DNA from: Rotaria sordida
Lineage: Eukaryota > Rotifera > Eurotatoria > Philodinida > Philodinidae
DNA: 64,000 nucleotides
NCBI GenBank assembly: GCA_905250125.1
Contig: CAJNOL010000678.1
Coordinates: forward strand, 7,305-71,304
Reading direction: 5' to 3'
Shown: positions 11,574-25,540 of the stretch, piece after piece
Layout: every line of letters starts with the position of its first letter
Numbering within the stretch: the first letter of the stretch is position 1
The notes under the pieces: generated by a model
What the model was told of the DNA's origin: nothing
What the model saw: only the letters and a program-made list of their open reading frames with translations
Database searches by the model: none
Program-made: the position numbers and the translations under genes

Positions 11574-14500
11574 TTAATGCTTTATATTTTGTTTGATGAA
11601 TTTTTCTAAAGATTTTAATCGTTGATCAACATCAATCATAGTATCAGTATTAGTCAAATTTCGTAATGTTGATTTTTCATCTAGAATCAATTTCATTTAA
11701 AAAAAGAAAACACAATTCTCATTTATGAAAATACATACTTTGTTGATCATAATTAGAATATTCAGGCAGAAGAATTTTTGTTGAATTATTCGATGCAGCT
11801 TTATGTAAAATAATTGGTGATGAGACACATTCTATATCCTATGAGAAAGTTAAAGTAATTATCTTTTTTTTTTTTATCAAATTATTTATTGCTTTAAATA
11901 ACATACTGAATCGATTGAGTCCTTAGATTTATGTCGATTAAGATTGTTCGTTCGTTTCCGACTATAATTTGAGAAAATAGATTTTCCTATTCAAACTAAA
12001 GAAATAAACAAAAGAAAAAACAAACTGTAAATTATTTCTTGAATTGGATGTATGTCGATTATTATTATTATTATTAAATTTCAAACTAGAATCTATGAAA
12101 AATAAAAGATTAAGATAGATTTTATTGATAAAAAGACAAGAAATAATTTACCACTAATATCCCAAGCTGAATGACGCCGACCACTATTCAATCTTTGATG
12201 CGTTTCTTTTTTTCTAAAATATTTTGTTTTCTTTTTTTTTTGAATTTTTAATATAATAAGAAAAAAAAACTACTTTTGTAATTCAATCTGTTGTAATTTA
12301 AGATTTTTATCATGCATATAAGCAGTTGGATTAAAACGAACATGAGAATCTAAAGAATTTTAAATCCAGAGAATAATAAACTAATAGAAGAATGTTACCT
12401 GTTGACGATGGTAATCGTTTACTACCACTTGTTGAACGATATCGCTGTTGATCAGCTGATTTTGAACAATCTACTGAAGATGATCGTTGTTGAGAATCAC
12501 ATGGTGAACAACTAAAATACAAAACTTTTTCATCAAATCGAATAGAAAATAATGGGAAAAATCTCAATGAGTATTTTCATATGTTTTCAATAAATTGTAA
12601 AGTTGAATTTTTATTTATTGAAAAGAGCAAATTTCTGTTTTTTATCATATACGTATAACACGCTCTTTTTCATAAAGAAAAACTTCTCAACTTTTTTAGG
12701 CGAATCCTGTTGTAAAAGTTGATTGAATTCTGTATGCATTCAATTTTATATAAAATCAAAATTGAAAATTTCTTTCGATTTTTTTGTTTTTCTACAAGAT
12801 GAATTATTTGCTTTTTTGTGAAAATATAAAATGTATGTGGCAGTTTACTTTAGAAAAAGAAATTTGATATCTCTCATCTATCAACGATATAACACGTTTT
12901 TCTTATTAACAACAGTACTGATTTTCAAGATAGGAAAGTTTGAGAAAATATAAATCATTCATTTATTCGTCGAATCTATGCAAGTCATTAGAATCATGTT
13001 ATTGTTATCGTTTTCTTTCATCTTTTTTATGTGCACAAAAATGTATCTACTCTCCGATCGAGACACTCGATAATAACAGCAAATACAAAGACGATTCAAT
13101 GACTGAGTAACTGATATTTTTCTCTTAATCCTAGTTTCTTGATTCTCTCGATGACTTAAAAAACAGTTTCACTCGACTTAAACTCAAAATTCTGCATTAT
13201 ATTAAATATAAGAAATGTTATTAAAATCATCGATTTAAGATGAAATATGTTGTTGATCATATTTCATATGTTTATAATGCAAAGACGAAACTAAATCTGG
13301 TTTTTTATTTAAATAAATTTCTCTTTGAAGTATGATTCTTATAAAATAATTCAGTTTATTTGAAAAGTTTTTTTTCTTCTCAGCTTCACTTTCAATAAAA
13401 TCCTAAACATCAATCAATAATTTTATTGTTTCTATTAAAGAGTAATTCAAGTTTCGAACATATTAATAATATTTTTAAATATCTGTTTAAATAATTAATT
13501 TTAATATATATTCTCTATTTACTTTTTCTTAAGTAAATTTATTTGATTTGTTAAATTTTTCACTTTTAATTTCAATTGTCTTTCGGATGTTTTTAATAAT
13601 TCAATCTAGAAAATAAAAATTTGTTTTTATATTTATTTTTATTTTAATAAAAAAACCAAAACAAACTTGATTATTAAATTTTTTACCATGATCATCTTTT
13701 ACTGCTTTTGTCTTTTGTAAATTAGTTCGTTCTTTAATTAAAGCAGATTTACTTTCACGAATCATTTGACGTAAATATTCAACTTGTAAATTTTTTTCTT
13801 TTCCATCATGTAATGATAATTGTTGACGATAATCATCATTTTCTTTTTTCAAACGAGAACATCTAATCAAATATAATCTTAATTAGATAAGATAAAAGAG
13901 AAAAATATCTACTCTTCTTCAAGATCACAACGATTAGTATCTGATTCAAGCTAAAACAGAACAAAAGAAAAAAAAAACAAATTAAATTTTATTAAAAATT
14001 TTTACAAAAAAAAAAAGAAATACTCGAGATTTTAATAATTCATTTTCAGTTGCTAATTGACAAATTTGTCCTACTAAAATAACTGTATCTGGTTTACCAC
14101 AATACCGAAGAGATAATGGATAACAAATACGATCATATTCAGCATTATATATTAATATTAAATAACGTTTATTTGATGATTTTGTTTTAGAAATTTTATT
14201 TTGATCTTGTTGATTTTTACGTATTAATTCAAGATCATCAGAAGTATATAAATCAATACTTACTGATGAATTTTTCTAGATTTAATAAATAAATTCATAA
14301 ATACTTCAATAAAATTTATTAATTTTACTTGATTAATGGCATCTTCTAGCATATTAACAAATACATTAAATGATTTAAAATTACCCATTTTTGCTGTCAT
14401 TGTTTCAATAGCTATTACAATATAAAATCAAAGATTAATATTACAAAGAATAATGAAATATTCACCGTTTACATCAAAACTCGATTTCCATTGATCAGCA

Positions 14501-14667
14501 TTTTCTTTTGCTCGAACTTTAATATCTATTTGACTTTGTTCGAAATTCTTAATACACATTGAAATTATATATGAATGATTACGTATGGCTATTTCATTGA
14601 TACAAATACGTGTTAATGTTGACAACGAATTTTCACTGATCAATGGTAGATCAGTTGAATCCTTCAT
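11574..14667 (-). CDS. CCDC61: CCDC61 (VFL3 homologue), basal-body protein
   Basis: Multi-exon minus-strand gene starting at the ATG at 14667. Well-supported exons are 14466-14667, 14329-14411, 14024-14275, 13913-13950, 13667-13862, 13523-13605, 12399-12511, 12274-12349, 12152-12213, 11739-11838 and 11574-11680. The small exons between 11907 and 12092 are less certain. The N-terminal head is XRCC4-superfamily-like and matches animal CCDC61: ADQWKSSFD, KMGNFKSFNVF, NKRYLILIYNAEYDRICYPL and GKPD. A coiled coil follows (about residues 180-285), then an SR/Asn-rich linker with an AAT-encoded poly-Asn run, the conserved RFNPTAYMHDK segment and a C-terminal helix (DVDQRLKSLEKFIKQ). The family organises basal bodies, microtubules and striated rootlets, which suits a ciliated rotifer. 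Confidence 0.9.
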
Positions 14668-15375
14668 ATCTAAAAACGAATTAAATCATTTTATATTTGA
14701 AATAGTGAAATCTTATTGAGCAATTTATCATCACATAAAAAAAAAAGATCAATTCAAATCGACGAGCAAACAATGAGAAATGCAAAAGCAAAGCTTGTGA
14801 AACAAAAATTGACTTCAGGCATAAGTTATGCAATTAAGTGTATAATTAATAATAATAGAATCAGTTTAGCAATAATTTTTGCTTTATGCAACACGTTACC
14901 CTTAGAATTGATTGTTAACGAATTTTTTAAAAATAAATCGAATGATCCATTGTAAATAACTTGCTATTGATATTTCATTCCAGATTAATCTTAATAATAT
15001 AATTCATTCTGATTGAAATTTCTATGACTCTCTTTCAGGATAAACATATTTATTCATCAGAAACTGTCTTTCCATATGTAAACATTCAATAAAGATCATT
15101 TTTGTATTTGAAACATAAATCAAAATTGCTTATCATCATCATCAATTCTTTTTTTTAAATATTCAACATCTGTCAAATATAAAATCTAAAAAAAAACAGA
15201 CCAATTCTCAGAAAAAAACCCCTTTTGTTTTGTAATTAACAGAAAACAATAAAGCAACAGATCATTTTTCTACATTTATTGTTAACATTGACAATGACAC
15301 GAATTCATGACTGTTCTTCACAAATATGATCAATAAACGAGTTTAAGAGAAAAAAATATCGATCTTATTGTTTGA
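14668..15375. other. Spacer between CCDC61 and PMPCB
   Basis: Both flanking genes are on the minus strand. The open frame at 14716-14955 lacks an early ATG and has no recognisable family, so I leave it unannotated. The rest is A/T-rich and presumably holds the CCDC61 promoter and the PMPCB 3' UTR. Confidence 0.45.
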
Positions 15376-17559
15376 TCAATGTGATATTGTATACATTCGA
15401 CTACGTGTTCGATTGTATTCACGTAATTGTTCAATTGGACCTTAAAAAAAATTCAATTCAATAAAGAACGATTTCAATTAATTAAAAAGAAAAAAACTCA
15501 TCAACTAACCAACAGCAGCAATAGCTGGACAATGATTATAAACATATTGTTTCATTGCTGCCATGACTGTCTTTGCATCAACAGCCTAAAATTAAAATAA
15601 TTATATTGAATTAATCGAAATTTTCTTTTTAATAATAAAAATATATTTACATCAATACGTGTATCAAGTTCATGTAAGGGAATACGTCGACCATAAGAAA
15701 GTAATTGACTGAAAAATGTTAAAAATAAATCTTAAGAGTCTTCTAATTTTGAAAAAACACAATAAAACAAACCGTCCAATATCTTCACAAATTGGTGTAG
15801 ATCCATCAAGCATTAATAACATATTAGTTTTAAGTAAATTTTTAGCTCTCGTTACTTCAAGATCAGTACATGCTGTTGCAATACGACACCTTTACAATTA
15901 AAAAGAAAATAAAATACCATTTAAATCAAAATAAATCTTTAATAAAAAAAAAATACCATTCATCTTGTATTGCATTCATAGCATCATCAATTCGCATTCG
16001 ATCAGTAACTAAATAAGTTCCCCATAAACCGGTATCTGTATAACATGTATTGAAAGCTTGATATGAATGACATAAATTATATTTATTTGCTTGTTGACCA
16101 AGACGAGTTGCTACATGACCACCACCAGCCATGGATCTATTCAAGTAATCATACATATCTTAATCTATCGATCTGTTCTATCGTTAGAAATATCAATAGA
16201 CTAATTTAAAAATTATAATCAAAAGAAAAAGAATTTCAATACTTCTCTAATTTTCCAGAACAAAAAAAAATTTTAACATTTTAATTATTCAGTTTTACTC
16301 TTAGAACTGTCAGAATTATAGGATCAAACAACCAAAAAATAAAATAGTTTTACCTATCCCAATTTCCAATAATAGTCGATGCAACCATTAATGGAATAGT
16401 ATCAGCATCAGCCCAACCAGTGCTTTCAACAGCAATAGCAATATGAGCCAATGGCATAACGTCATCTCGAACACGAATTTCACTTCCAGTGAAACTAATT
16501 TTAAAAAAAATAAGCATTTCTTGAATTTTTATAAGAGTAAAAACTAATTGAATAATCTTACCGACACGGTATCAGATCAGTTAAATTTCCTGAAGAACCA
16601 GCTGGTAATTTTCCAAAATGTTCTTCACTTAAACGAACTAATTGATCATGATTAACTCCACCAGCAGCAGCTAAAACCATTCGTGGTGCTTTATAATGTG
16701 TTCTTACATATTTAAGTAAATCAGCTTTTTTGATTGATCTTAAAATAAAAATGATTCGAGGAAAAATTTCTTTTAATAAATTTACTTAATATTTTCACTA
16801 GGACCAAGAATAGTTCTTCCTAATGGTGTTTCTTGATAGGCTGTTGCATGTAAATGATCAAAAACAACTTCTTGTAAATTATTTTCAATTTCTTGCATTT
16901 CACGTAAAATTGTATGACGTTCACGTTCAATTTCTTCTTCACCAAATTGACTATTTTGTATTATATCCGATAGAAGTTCAACAACTATTCATTTATATTG
17001 AATATAAAAATAAAAAATAGAAATCAAAAGGATTTACTTTGTGGTAAATCCTTGCTAAAACATTTTGCATAATAAACAGTTTGTTCTCTTGATGTATAAG
17101 CATTAAGATGTGCACCAAGATTTTCAACTTCAAGTTCAAGTTCACGTTGTGTTCGTTTATTTGTACCCTGAAGAACATTTATTGTTTTAATTTAGATAGA
17201 AAAATATTCTTATTATTTACTTTAAAAGCCATATGTTCAAGAAAATGAGCAGTACCATTGTTTTCTGCTGTTTCAAATCGACTACCAGCATCAATCCATA
17301 TTCCAACAGTACATGTTGGTAGACCATAATCTTCTGATGCTACACGTAAACTATTTTTTATTGCTGTTACTCGAGTTTCTGGTACATTAAGAAGAGTTTT
17401 CTGATATGTTACGGATGGATTTGTTTGAACAGTATTTGTCAAATTACGGAACTAAGTTAAAATTAACAATTAATCATTGTTAAAAACAGATGTTAGACAA
17501 TTTACTAAGGAACGAGCTGCAAATCTACCAGCTCCATGAACAAGGCTACGAAGTAGCAT
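15376..17559 (-). CDS. PMPCB: Mitochondrial processing peptidase beta subunit
   Basis: Eleven exons: 17506-17559, 17221-17451, 17038-17167, 16786-16984, 16562-16738, 16354-16494, 15957-16136, 15773-15889, 15651-15708, 15510-15585 and 15376-15440. They total 1428 nt (475 aa), close to the usual 480-490. The N-terminus is a basic mitochondrial presequence ([16 protein letters not shown]). The inverzincin zinc site HFLEH falls at residues 87-91, inside the family block [16 protein letters not shown], so this is the catalytic beta subunit. Other hallmarks are [20 protein letters not shown] and the C-terminal RIDAVDAKTV and [13 protein letters not shown]. The enzyme removes presequences from imported matrix proteins together with the alpha subunit, which is not in this window. 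Confidence 0.96.
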
Positions 17560-20500
17560 AGTTTAATTGAATTAAAATGATCTAGAAGACAAAAAGAGTT
17601 TAGATACTTCACTAACAAGAAAAATTTTTTGCTGCCACCATATTGAATAGGGAGAATGATGTCCTCTATTGATATTTTCATTAAATTTTATGAAACTAAT
17701 TAAATATTCAAAAGACAAAAGGAATCATGAATTTTATATTTGAATTGAAGTAACTTTTTAACAAATTTTAGCGCTAGTATCAATGTGAATATTTTTTTAA
17801 ACAGACTGTTTGGATGAATCTTTGAAGTATCAAGCAATCCATCATAATAGGACATCTATATTTTAGAACGATTATATACATCAAAAGAGTTGAGACGAAA
17901 CGGTGTTACTTGAAGACTTAGAATCAATTTGTATTTTTGTAAATTGTACCAACTCTATGTACTTTTAATACAAGGTCAATTATTACATCGACAACATGAG
18001 CGAAGCCCTCGTTAAACATTGATTACAGTTCAATTAAAAATATGTGCAATTTAATGTACTTAATATATGAGAAAGTTGATTATTTGTTCATATAGTTATG
18101 TCAAAAGAATGATCATGAATTTAATGGATTAGAAAGCACTGGATGACTTCAATGAATTATAAAGTAATTCAAAAAGGATTAATTACAAAATTATTCAAAA
18201 TTATTAAAGCAGCAGAGTCTACCAGGGTCTACCAGAGTCTACAGGGACTAACAGGATCTCCAGGCTTCGGGTTTAGTGGTTGCAAAATGACTTACATCAC
18301 ATCTCTCTCGATGTGGGTGCCACGAAACCCTGATAGACTCCACTAGACCTTGGTAGATCGTGTAAATGATGCTTTTTGAATTACTTTGTAACTCATTTAC
18401 GTCATGGTCTTGGAAGTGGAGCTTTTGGAAGTCGACGGATACATAATAAGTAACTTCTGGATACAAAACTTTGTGGATAGGCCTTCTTCGTCTTATATCT
18501 ACGAGATTTTACTCGATTCAGATGAGGACAGGTGATATATATCAAGAAGATTTTGCTTCGTTTCTAGATCTAGCATGATTTACTTGGAAGAAACCGAAGA
18601 ACCTTTTTGCCTATCGAAGAATATAAAGCATTTGAATACATCAAGTTATAGTGTCCCAATATCTTCACAAATTATTCGTAAAATTGCCAGAAGTTACCAG
18701 TTAAATCATGAAGTCTTAAAGTGGAAGAATAAAATAAATCAGAACATTCTATTATTATGTTCTCAAATGTTGTAACTTACAAACAACAAAATTTTGACTT
18801 AACGATTTCAATATTGGAATGACATAATGCTATAAATGGTTGACGATTTGATTTAAAACAAAATAATAGATAATCATTCAAAGATTCTAAACAATATGCT
18901 ACTTAGTTTTACCTATGTATATTAGACAATATTCGGATGATTCATCAGGGATTAATATCTGTATTCGATACTGAATTGATTGATTATCATCATCGTACTA
19001 CGAGAGTTGGTGTTGGGTGTGAAAGTGAGTGAGGAGAAGATGGTCACCCGTCAGCATCCGTCCACATTCACACCCATACCCACATCTTCGAAACATTAAG
19101 ATCGAGAAGGAGAAAAAAGAGAAACAAAGACAGATTAGTATCAATCTCTCTCCTTACCAGAAGAAAAGATACATTTGATTCGACAGATTTAATTAACAAC
19201 CATGGCGTCTTATAACGACCCTTCTTCTTCTTCTTCTTCTTAAAATTTCTGTAGGAGTATTTGCTTTTATTTCAAAAAATAATTTATTTACACTCGAACA
19301 CTCGTTAAAGATGGAAAAATCATCATATGAAATATTCCATATCACGATACCATATATTGCTAAGCACTTATTAATCCTGAGCCATGTTAATCCATACCAA
19401 TATTTCTTACGGTAGGCGTGTCAATTATGTGTGCGACAGTTTACAGCTCTATGAACAAGTTCTTTGTTGAGAACTGAGTGCAGTAACCAGTTTCTCTCAT
19501 ATGAGCTGGCTTATCGAACATCTATAATTTTCTCCAAACTATATGTTTTCGACACTTCAAATTCAGCACACTTGTAGTGTCTAGCTACATAATCAAGAAG
19601 AAAGAAAATAAGGCTTTGACGAGCACAAACTATTTCAAAAAGAACTTGTGAGCGAAATCAGTCCTATTCTCCGATTGGGAACTGTCACACGTCTGTACCA
19701 GCCAGAAGCAAAATATACAGAACATCTGCAGCTTTCCATATAGATGCTATTTTATATTTTGGTTAGAACAACAGTATATGCTCAGAATAGTTTGCTGAAT
19801 AAAATAACACTTTGTTTCTAAGATAATTTTATGTATTTTTTACTGAAAAATAATAAATTTAATTTGTTCTATTTTTTTAGAATTCATTTCTTTTTTCTTT
19901 TATTCTCAAATCTCTCTTGAATTATATTAGAAAAAAATAAAGGTATCTTTTTTCGTTGGTCATCTTCTTCGCTTATCGGTAGGTGTTTTTTTGTCAAATA
20001 AGAACAGATGAATTTTTCGCTTATGTAGGTGCGGGCGGTCGGGATCAGGGTGGAATGTGACTGTGGATCTGGGGTATATGGGGATGATTTGGCGTGTGCG
20101 TCTGTTGGAAAGTCTGCTTGGTTGTGACTGACAGTTTTCTGTTCATCTGGAACAACAACTGCAACCTCGATCACATCCATACAATTGGAAATAAGTATTT
20201 AATTATTTCGCAATAAAAATGAATCTCGCCAAGCTCATATCAAAGACAGAAACAGATCTATTGAGAAGTTTTTCAGCATGCCTGTTATCTTCTATGGAGG
20301 TTTTGAAAATTCTATGTTTTTTTTTTTGTGACTTTTTGTCGCCAACAACACTGTGACAGATGTGGTTGGGTTCCTTCTTTATTATTAAAGTAGTATCTTC
20401 ATGTTTTACATAATAGTACCATAAGAATTAGGCTGAAAGCTTTTCAGAATACTTTTGCTCTTTGTTCAGTGTATCTGGCCAGTTATTTGTAAGAGCTTTT

Positions 20501-20788
20501 ATCCCACAATCGATTTAAATTAAAAAAAGAACATTCTGGAATTGTTATTATGTAATGCCTCTGAGTCATAAGTGTGCTTTCTATACTAATCGACGTTGCT
20601 TTTCCTGGAATCTTCCACATTTTTCTTTTGTCGACTCAGAAACCCGTTATTATACACAAGTGTGCTTCATGTGTCACGATAATTTAATAAATATACGGAA
20701 AAAGAACAGAACAGAACAGAACGAGAAGGTAACGATTAAGTATTTTTTCGCATAGGTGTCTCGCACGTAGGCAAGAAAAAAAAACAAC
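17560..20788. other. Intergenic, 3.2 kb
   Basis: No convincing gene. It holds an imperfect inverted repeat (18143-18407, listed separately), a CTT microsatellite near 19223-19240 and G/T-rich patches near 19005-19080 and 20030-20110. The open frame at 19884-20180 (minus) has no family resemblance or splice context. Confidence 0.5.
18143..18407. repeat. Imperfect inverted repeat with internal AGTCTACC repeats
   Basis: The left arm (18143-18178, AAAGTAATTCAAAAAGGA) pairs with the right arm (about 18370-18407, TTTTTGAATTACTTTG). Inside, 18217-18245 carries three near-copies of AGTCTACCAGGG, and the right side holds the reverse-complement relative TAGACTCCACTAGACC. It looks like a degraded short foldback element; no coding content. 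Confidence 0.45.
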
Positions 20789-23700
20789 ATGGCTACCGCT
20801 ATTCTGTCGCCGACCATCAGTAAATCATGGTCGTGTATATCGTGCACATTTCTAAATCCACGGTCGGCCTTTCCGACTTGTGAAATGTGTGACACAGACA
20901 ATAATTCACTAACTATAGCTCCAGCTCCAATCGATTGGTTATGTCATTTTTGTGCTTCTTTCAACCAATTCACCGAGAAACAATGTAAACTTTGCGGAAG
21001 TACATTGACTCTTTCGTCTTCGAACAAGGTAAATATTGATCATCAAGTGATAGAATTTTGCCAAAAAAAAAGAATAGATTTTTATAAGGATTTACTCATA
21101 GTATTTCGTTCTTGATAGATTTTTCTTTGAAACATTATTCAAAATGCATCATTTCGATCTTAAATAAGCAGTGTCATTTTTTCAAGAAAAATTCAAATGA
21201 AATTTGAGCTGTTATTTATGATTTATTTAAAAATAGATTGTCAAAAACACGTATTTTCGAATCAATTCATGTTGAAATATCGATTCTCACATTGTGATTA
21301 ATCCAATATTGCTTGAAATTATTCGGTTTGAACTTTAAGTGAAGAATAAAATGCATCATAATCGATAGGAATGCAAATGTACACTGCAAATTTAAATTGG
21401 CCATGAGAGAAACAGTCTTTACAAAGATTAGAATCTTAGATAATGAATTATAGAAATTTTTTGTGATCGATTTCCTAAATTTTTTTCTCATCACTAAAAT
21501 CTGTTCTTGTCATTGATGATTGCGATCGAGGAGTTCTCAGAAACAGACAAAGAATTGTATGAATATCTCGACTTTTTCTTTAGACAAATCACGAAACAAC
21601 AAATGCAACCAGAATAAAAACACAATTGCAGAGATCAAACTCTATTACGGTTCTTTCACTCACAGCATATGAACAGCAACACAACGATGAAGCTGATGCA
21701 GAACGTCGATTCACTGATATTCTTCAATATTGTCAGGAGGTAAATACGTAGTTGACAAGATTGATCGATTCGAAACCGATGATAACTAATTGATGTATAG
21801 AATGGTATAAATTTTGTCGATGATCAATTCTCACCATCATCCAGATCAGTAGGCCGTGAAGATATGTCTGTCGTACAGTGGCTTCGCATTCAAGATATTG
21901 CCGATGAAGAAAAGGAGAAAAAAGGATTATGGACAGTCATGCTCGATCCACAATCGGACGACATCGAACAAGGTCATTTAGGAGATTGTTGGCTGATGGC
22001 TGCATTGGCACTGGTCACTGAGAGACCACAGATGCTGTCACACATACTTCTGACGCCCATAGTTAATCGACAAGGTATTTATTTAGTCCGTATTTGTCAC
22101 AATGGATTATGGAAAACAGTGTTACTTGATGATTATTTTCCGTGTACAGCAAGAAAACATCTTGCCTTCACGAAGGTCGGATAATATGACACAAATATAA
22201 TGCGATGAATATATTCTCTTTTTTTTAGGCTAGGCGACAACAATTATTTGCCCCACTGATTGAGAAGGCGTGTGCTAAAGTACATGGATCGTATAGCAAC
22301 TTGTGTAGAGGTTCCATGAGAGAAGGTTTACAACTGCTTACTGGTGCTCCTTCTGATCAAATCACCCTAGATCAACTAAATGATGAAGATAACGATAATC
22401 GAGATATCCTGTGGACAAAACTCGTCTCAGCATGCGAAGCTAAGTCAGTACACAGAATTTTTCCTTTATATTTCTCTCACCCTGATTATTCGAATACGAC
22501 TAGTTGATTAGTGTATCAAGTATTTCATGAGAATGATTTTTGATAGAATCAGAACATGACGAGTTGATAACCTTCCAGGAAAGTAAACAATGGATCTAGG
22601 TTTATTAAATACATGCATCGTAGCGTCTTAATAAACTACATGGGCGACATTCTTGTTTGAGCAACTCTTTTGCAAGGATTCCAACAGACGCTGCGATCCA
22701 TGCAAATATGTATTTCAGTATACGAAACCAGACGCTCATCTATAGCTAGCATAAAACTGTTTTGTTTCTCAAATTGAGAATTCTATATCATAATTTCTAA
22801 AGTATACCTCACTCTTCTAATTGATTTAGTCTATTGATTGGTGCCTCGACAGGTCGCAAGGATGTTTCCAAAGCTGACTACGACAGAGTTCACCTTAATA
22901 GACATCATGTGTACTCTGTTCGAATGACTCATGCCATCTCATCCAACGAACGATTTATCCTATTGAGAAATCCACATGCTCGATCGAATTATACAGACGA
23001 TGACATAACGACTCAAGTATTTCAACGTCTTCAAAATGTGAATAGAGCTGATCCATCGGCTGGTTCCTTCTGGATGTCATGGAGAGCATTTCGACGATTT
23101 TTTGCTGATTTGACCATCTGTTCTTATCGGGATAATTTATTCGATGTCAGACTGGAGGGCCAATTCACTCCACATGCAGCACATTCAGTACAAGCATACT
23201 ATTTCTATTTAGACAGGTGAGAAGTTTCTGGTAGACAGTTATTTTGAATAGCCGTTATTACAAATATTTTCTCATTGAAATTATGTACAGATCTTCGACG
23301 ATAACAGTTGGTCTATTTCACCAACGTTCCGATCGAAAACGCGTTTATGCTAATCATACCCAATCATTTGTACTTTGCAATATTGTTGAAAACAGTCGTA
23401 TCGGTGATCAATACGCCATATTGTGTAGTCGCCGCAAACAGCACACTCATTGGACAGGTACTTTGTCTGAAGGCACTTATGTACTCATTCCATTCTCTGC
23501 TTCCTATTGGCATCAAGAGAGAAACATGACTGATGAGATGAAATTCACGTTAGTTATTCATTCATTCACTCAATTAGATTTGGTTATTGTCGAAGAGTCG
23601 GGCAAACTTTTGACTGATTCTCTCATCGCTGCTATTATGAAAAATTGTTCTACACCCAACAAGGTATGAACCTTTTAATTCTTCATTTGTCACTAGGAAA

Positions 23701-24551
23701 TTTCTAAAGACAATCATTCAGATGACGCCTATATAATCAATTTAAGCTACTGAGTAAATCCTATGAATAATCGAAACGAATTGGTGACTCATATTGACAA
23801 GAAGGGTACTCGATATCATGAATAGCTATTCATCGATGTTTGTGGAAAATTCAAAGTACAGAGAGTTTCAAATACGACTTCTTACCCATGTAAACCAGTC
23901 AACTAAAAATAAGAATTATATGCCTATTTGTCTGATTGCTGTTCTTTGTACGTTACTTGGTGAAAAATCAATTTGATACGTAAGCTGATCGATGAAGCCA
24001 TACATAAATTGACTAGTTTATAGATATTCTCAATTCATTGATAAGGACTCGAACTTATTCGAAAAAGATTTCTAATGATCTCCAAATGTATATTTGACTA
24101 CCTGCAACAGGATAGACTAAGGTGGTCATGAAAGTCTGATGAGTTTTTCAAATATTTTTTTAAGTATCAAATGAAGATAAATTTTCTTATTTCCTTTTCA
24201 TAGCATAACAATTATTGCGTTTACTCTTTGAAACATGTGGGTGAACTGCGTGCATTAGTCGCTGAAAATACATCTACTCATCGCATGCTCAATGTTGATG
24301 TGACAATAGCAGAATCGTCGGATGTGCGGAATTCTCGCAATTCTCTCATCATACTCGATTCGATTCCACCCAATCATCGTCAACTTCTCTTTCTTATGGA
24401 AGTGATATCGGAGCGTAGTCAAACAGCCAAAAACGCTCACTCTCCAGGCGCATATTCGTATACATACAAACTTAGTTCGATGCAACAAAGACCTTCAGAA
24501 CCTCTAATCCATAGAGTCGATGATATACATGCAATACGGCCTATTACCTAG
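20789..24551 (+). CDS. CAPN15: Calpain-15/SOL-like cysteine protease
   Basis: Seven exons, 20789-21028, 21584-21739, 21801-22175, 22229-22443, 22830-23216, 23291-23663 and 24204-24551; 2094 nt, 697 aa. Two RanBP2-type zinc fingers open the protein (WSCISCTFLNP...CEMC and WLCHFCASFN...CKLC). The calpain catalytic core follows. Cys195 lies in QGHLGDCWLMAALALV, His355 in HVYSV and Asn376 in LRNP, so the triad is present. The usual NPW tryptophan is replaced by His (RNPHA). A calpain beta-sandwich-like region follows (SVQAYYFYLDR...GTYVLIPFSASYW), then a SOL-type C-terminal region. Human CAPN15 is about 1,086 aa with five fingers, so this is a compact form. SOL calpains are intracellular proteases with roles in neural development. 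Confidence 0.9.
22444..22829 (+). other. Intron 4 of the calpain gene, with weak inverted repeat
   Basis: 386-bp intron, longer than most in the window. The stretch ATGCATCGTAGCGTCT near 22614-22629 is roughly matched in reverse complement by AGACGCTGCGATCCATGC near 22686-22703. It could be a very old small foldback insertion. Confidence 0.35.
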
Positions 24552-25540
24552 TGGCACACTGAGGGTGCAGGTGTGTAGGTGGGTGTTGGTTTGAAGCGTT
24601 AATCTTCTTATCATTCACACTCGCACGCCCTCAATTCTTTTATGGTACCTTGGAAAATTTATCTCTCAATATTAAACTGGATACAATTATCTGAAACTGT
24701 GCCGAAATTTTCGTCTATTTAATCAAACATAAAAATAAAATTAGTACAGAAACATATGTGATTTGCTATTATATGACGTGCATTGACATGCAATAGAGAT
24801 TTCTACAAAGTCATGCCAACAGTTTTCTGTAAAAAAAAGATTTTTACTTGATTATGTAATAATTATGGGTGTTCCGAGTAAGGAGAGGAGTCGGAGGAGT
24901 GACTCACCCCCTCCAACAATTTTGAATAACTTTCGTTTTTCCCAAATGAAACTAAACAATTTTCTTCATTGTTTTTTCTCACTAATTTCCGCAACAAAGG
25001 TCGACATGCCGTTTCTTCTTCCTTCTCCAATCTTGACTACCTCGAACTATCCCTTCTGATAATTCTTCTTTGTGTATTCATCGACGAAACAAGCAAAATT
25101 TATTTTCTCATGAAAAATTTGATTTGTTTTTTTATTGTTTATCAAGAGAACCATCTTCTCTATTTATTTACTTCACGATACCAAGTTCAGTACTAAATAG
25201 AGATCTCTCTAGATCATATTTATACCTTTGATTGCGTTAAACGTAGAATTCAACAAGATAATGTATTTTAGTGCTTTTGTAGACAAATAATATTTGTCTA
25301 TTGGCATGCAAATATCTCTGATAAAGAGAACCATATGGATTTCAGTGTATATGTTTATTATTATGTTACATTTATAAAAAATAAACGAACAATAGCGACA
25401 TCCACAAATAGACTGATCTGATTGGTTCTGATCGATGAAACCAATCAAGACATATCATTGCATTACATGTATATGTATCATTTTCACAATATTCATTACG
25501 TCTGATTTTTATTTGATCCTATTAAATTTGTTTAAAATAA
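24552..25540. other. Intergenic, calpain to DNLZ
   Basis: No supported gene. There is a G/T-rich stretch with a short imperfect inverted repeat (GAGGGTGCAGGTGTG near 24561 against CACTCGCACGCCCTC near 24620). A purine-rich run sits near 24880. The open frame at 24865-25059 starts inside that run and has no family resemblance. Confidence 0.45.

Noticed and set aside
13180-13420. Long open minus-strand stretch between CCDC61 exons
   Set aside because: It begins after a plausible AG but its phase does not fit, while joining 13523 directly to 12511 keeps phase and family continuity. Treated as intronic.
14716-14955. Possible 79-aa protein upstream of CCDC61
   Set aside because: The frame opens with TTG, the first ATG is late, and composition is generic. 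No flanking exon supports it.
19005-19080. G/T-rich stretch suggestive of telomeric TGTGGG repeats (also 20030-20110, 24552-24630, 60650-60720)
   Set aside because: No regular tandem unit; only scattered GTGGG/GTGTG words.
19884-20180. 98-aa minus-strand frame rich in Pro/Ser/Thr
   Set aside because: No conserved motif and no gene neighbourhood; C-terminal poly-Lys comes from a T tract.
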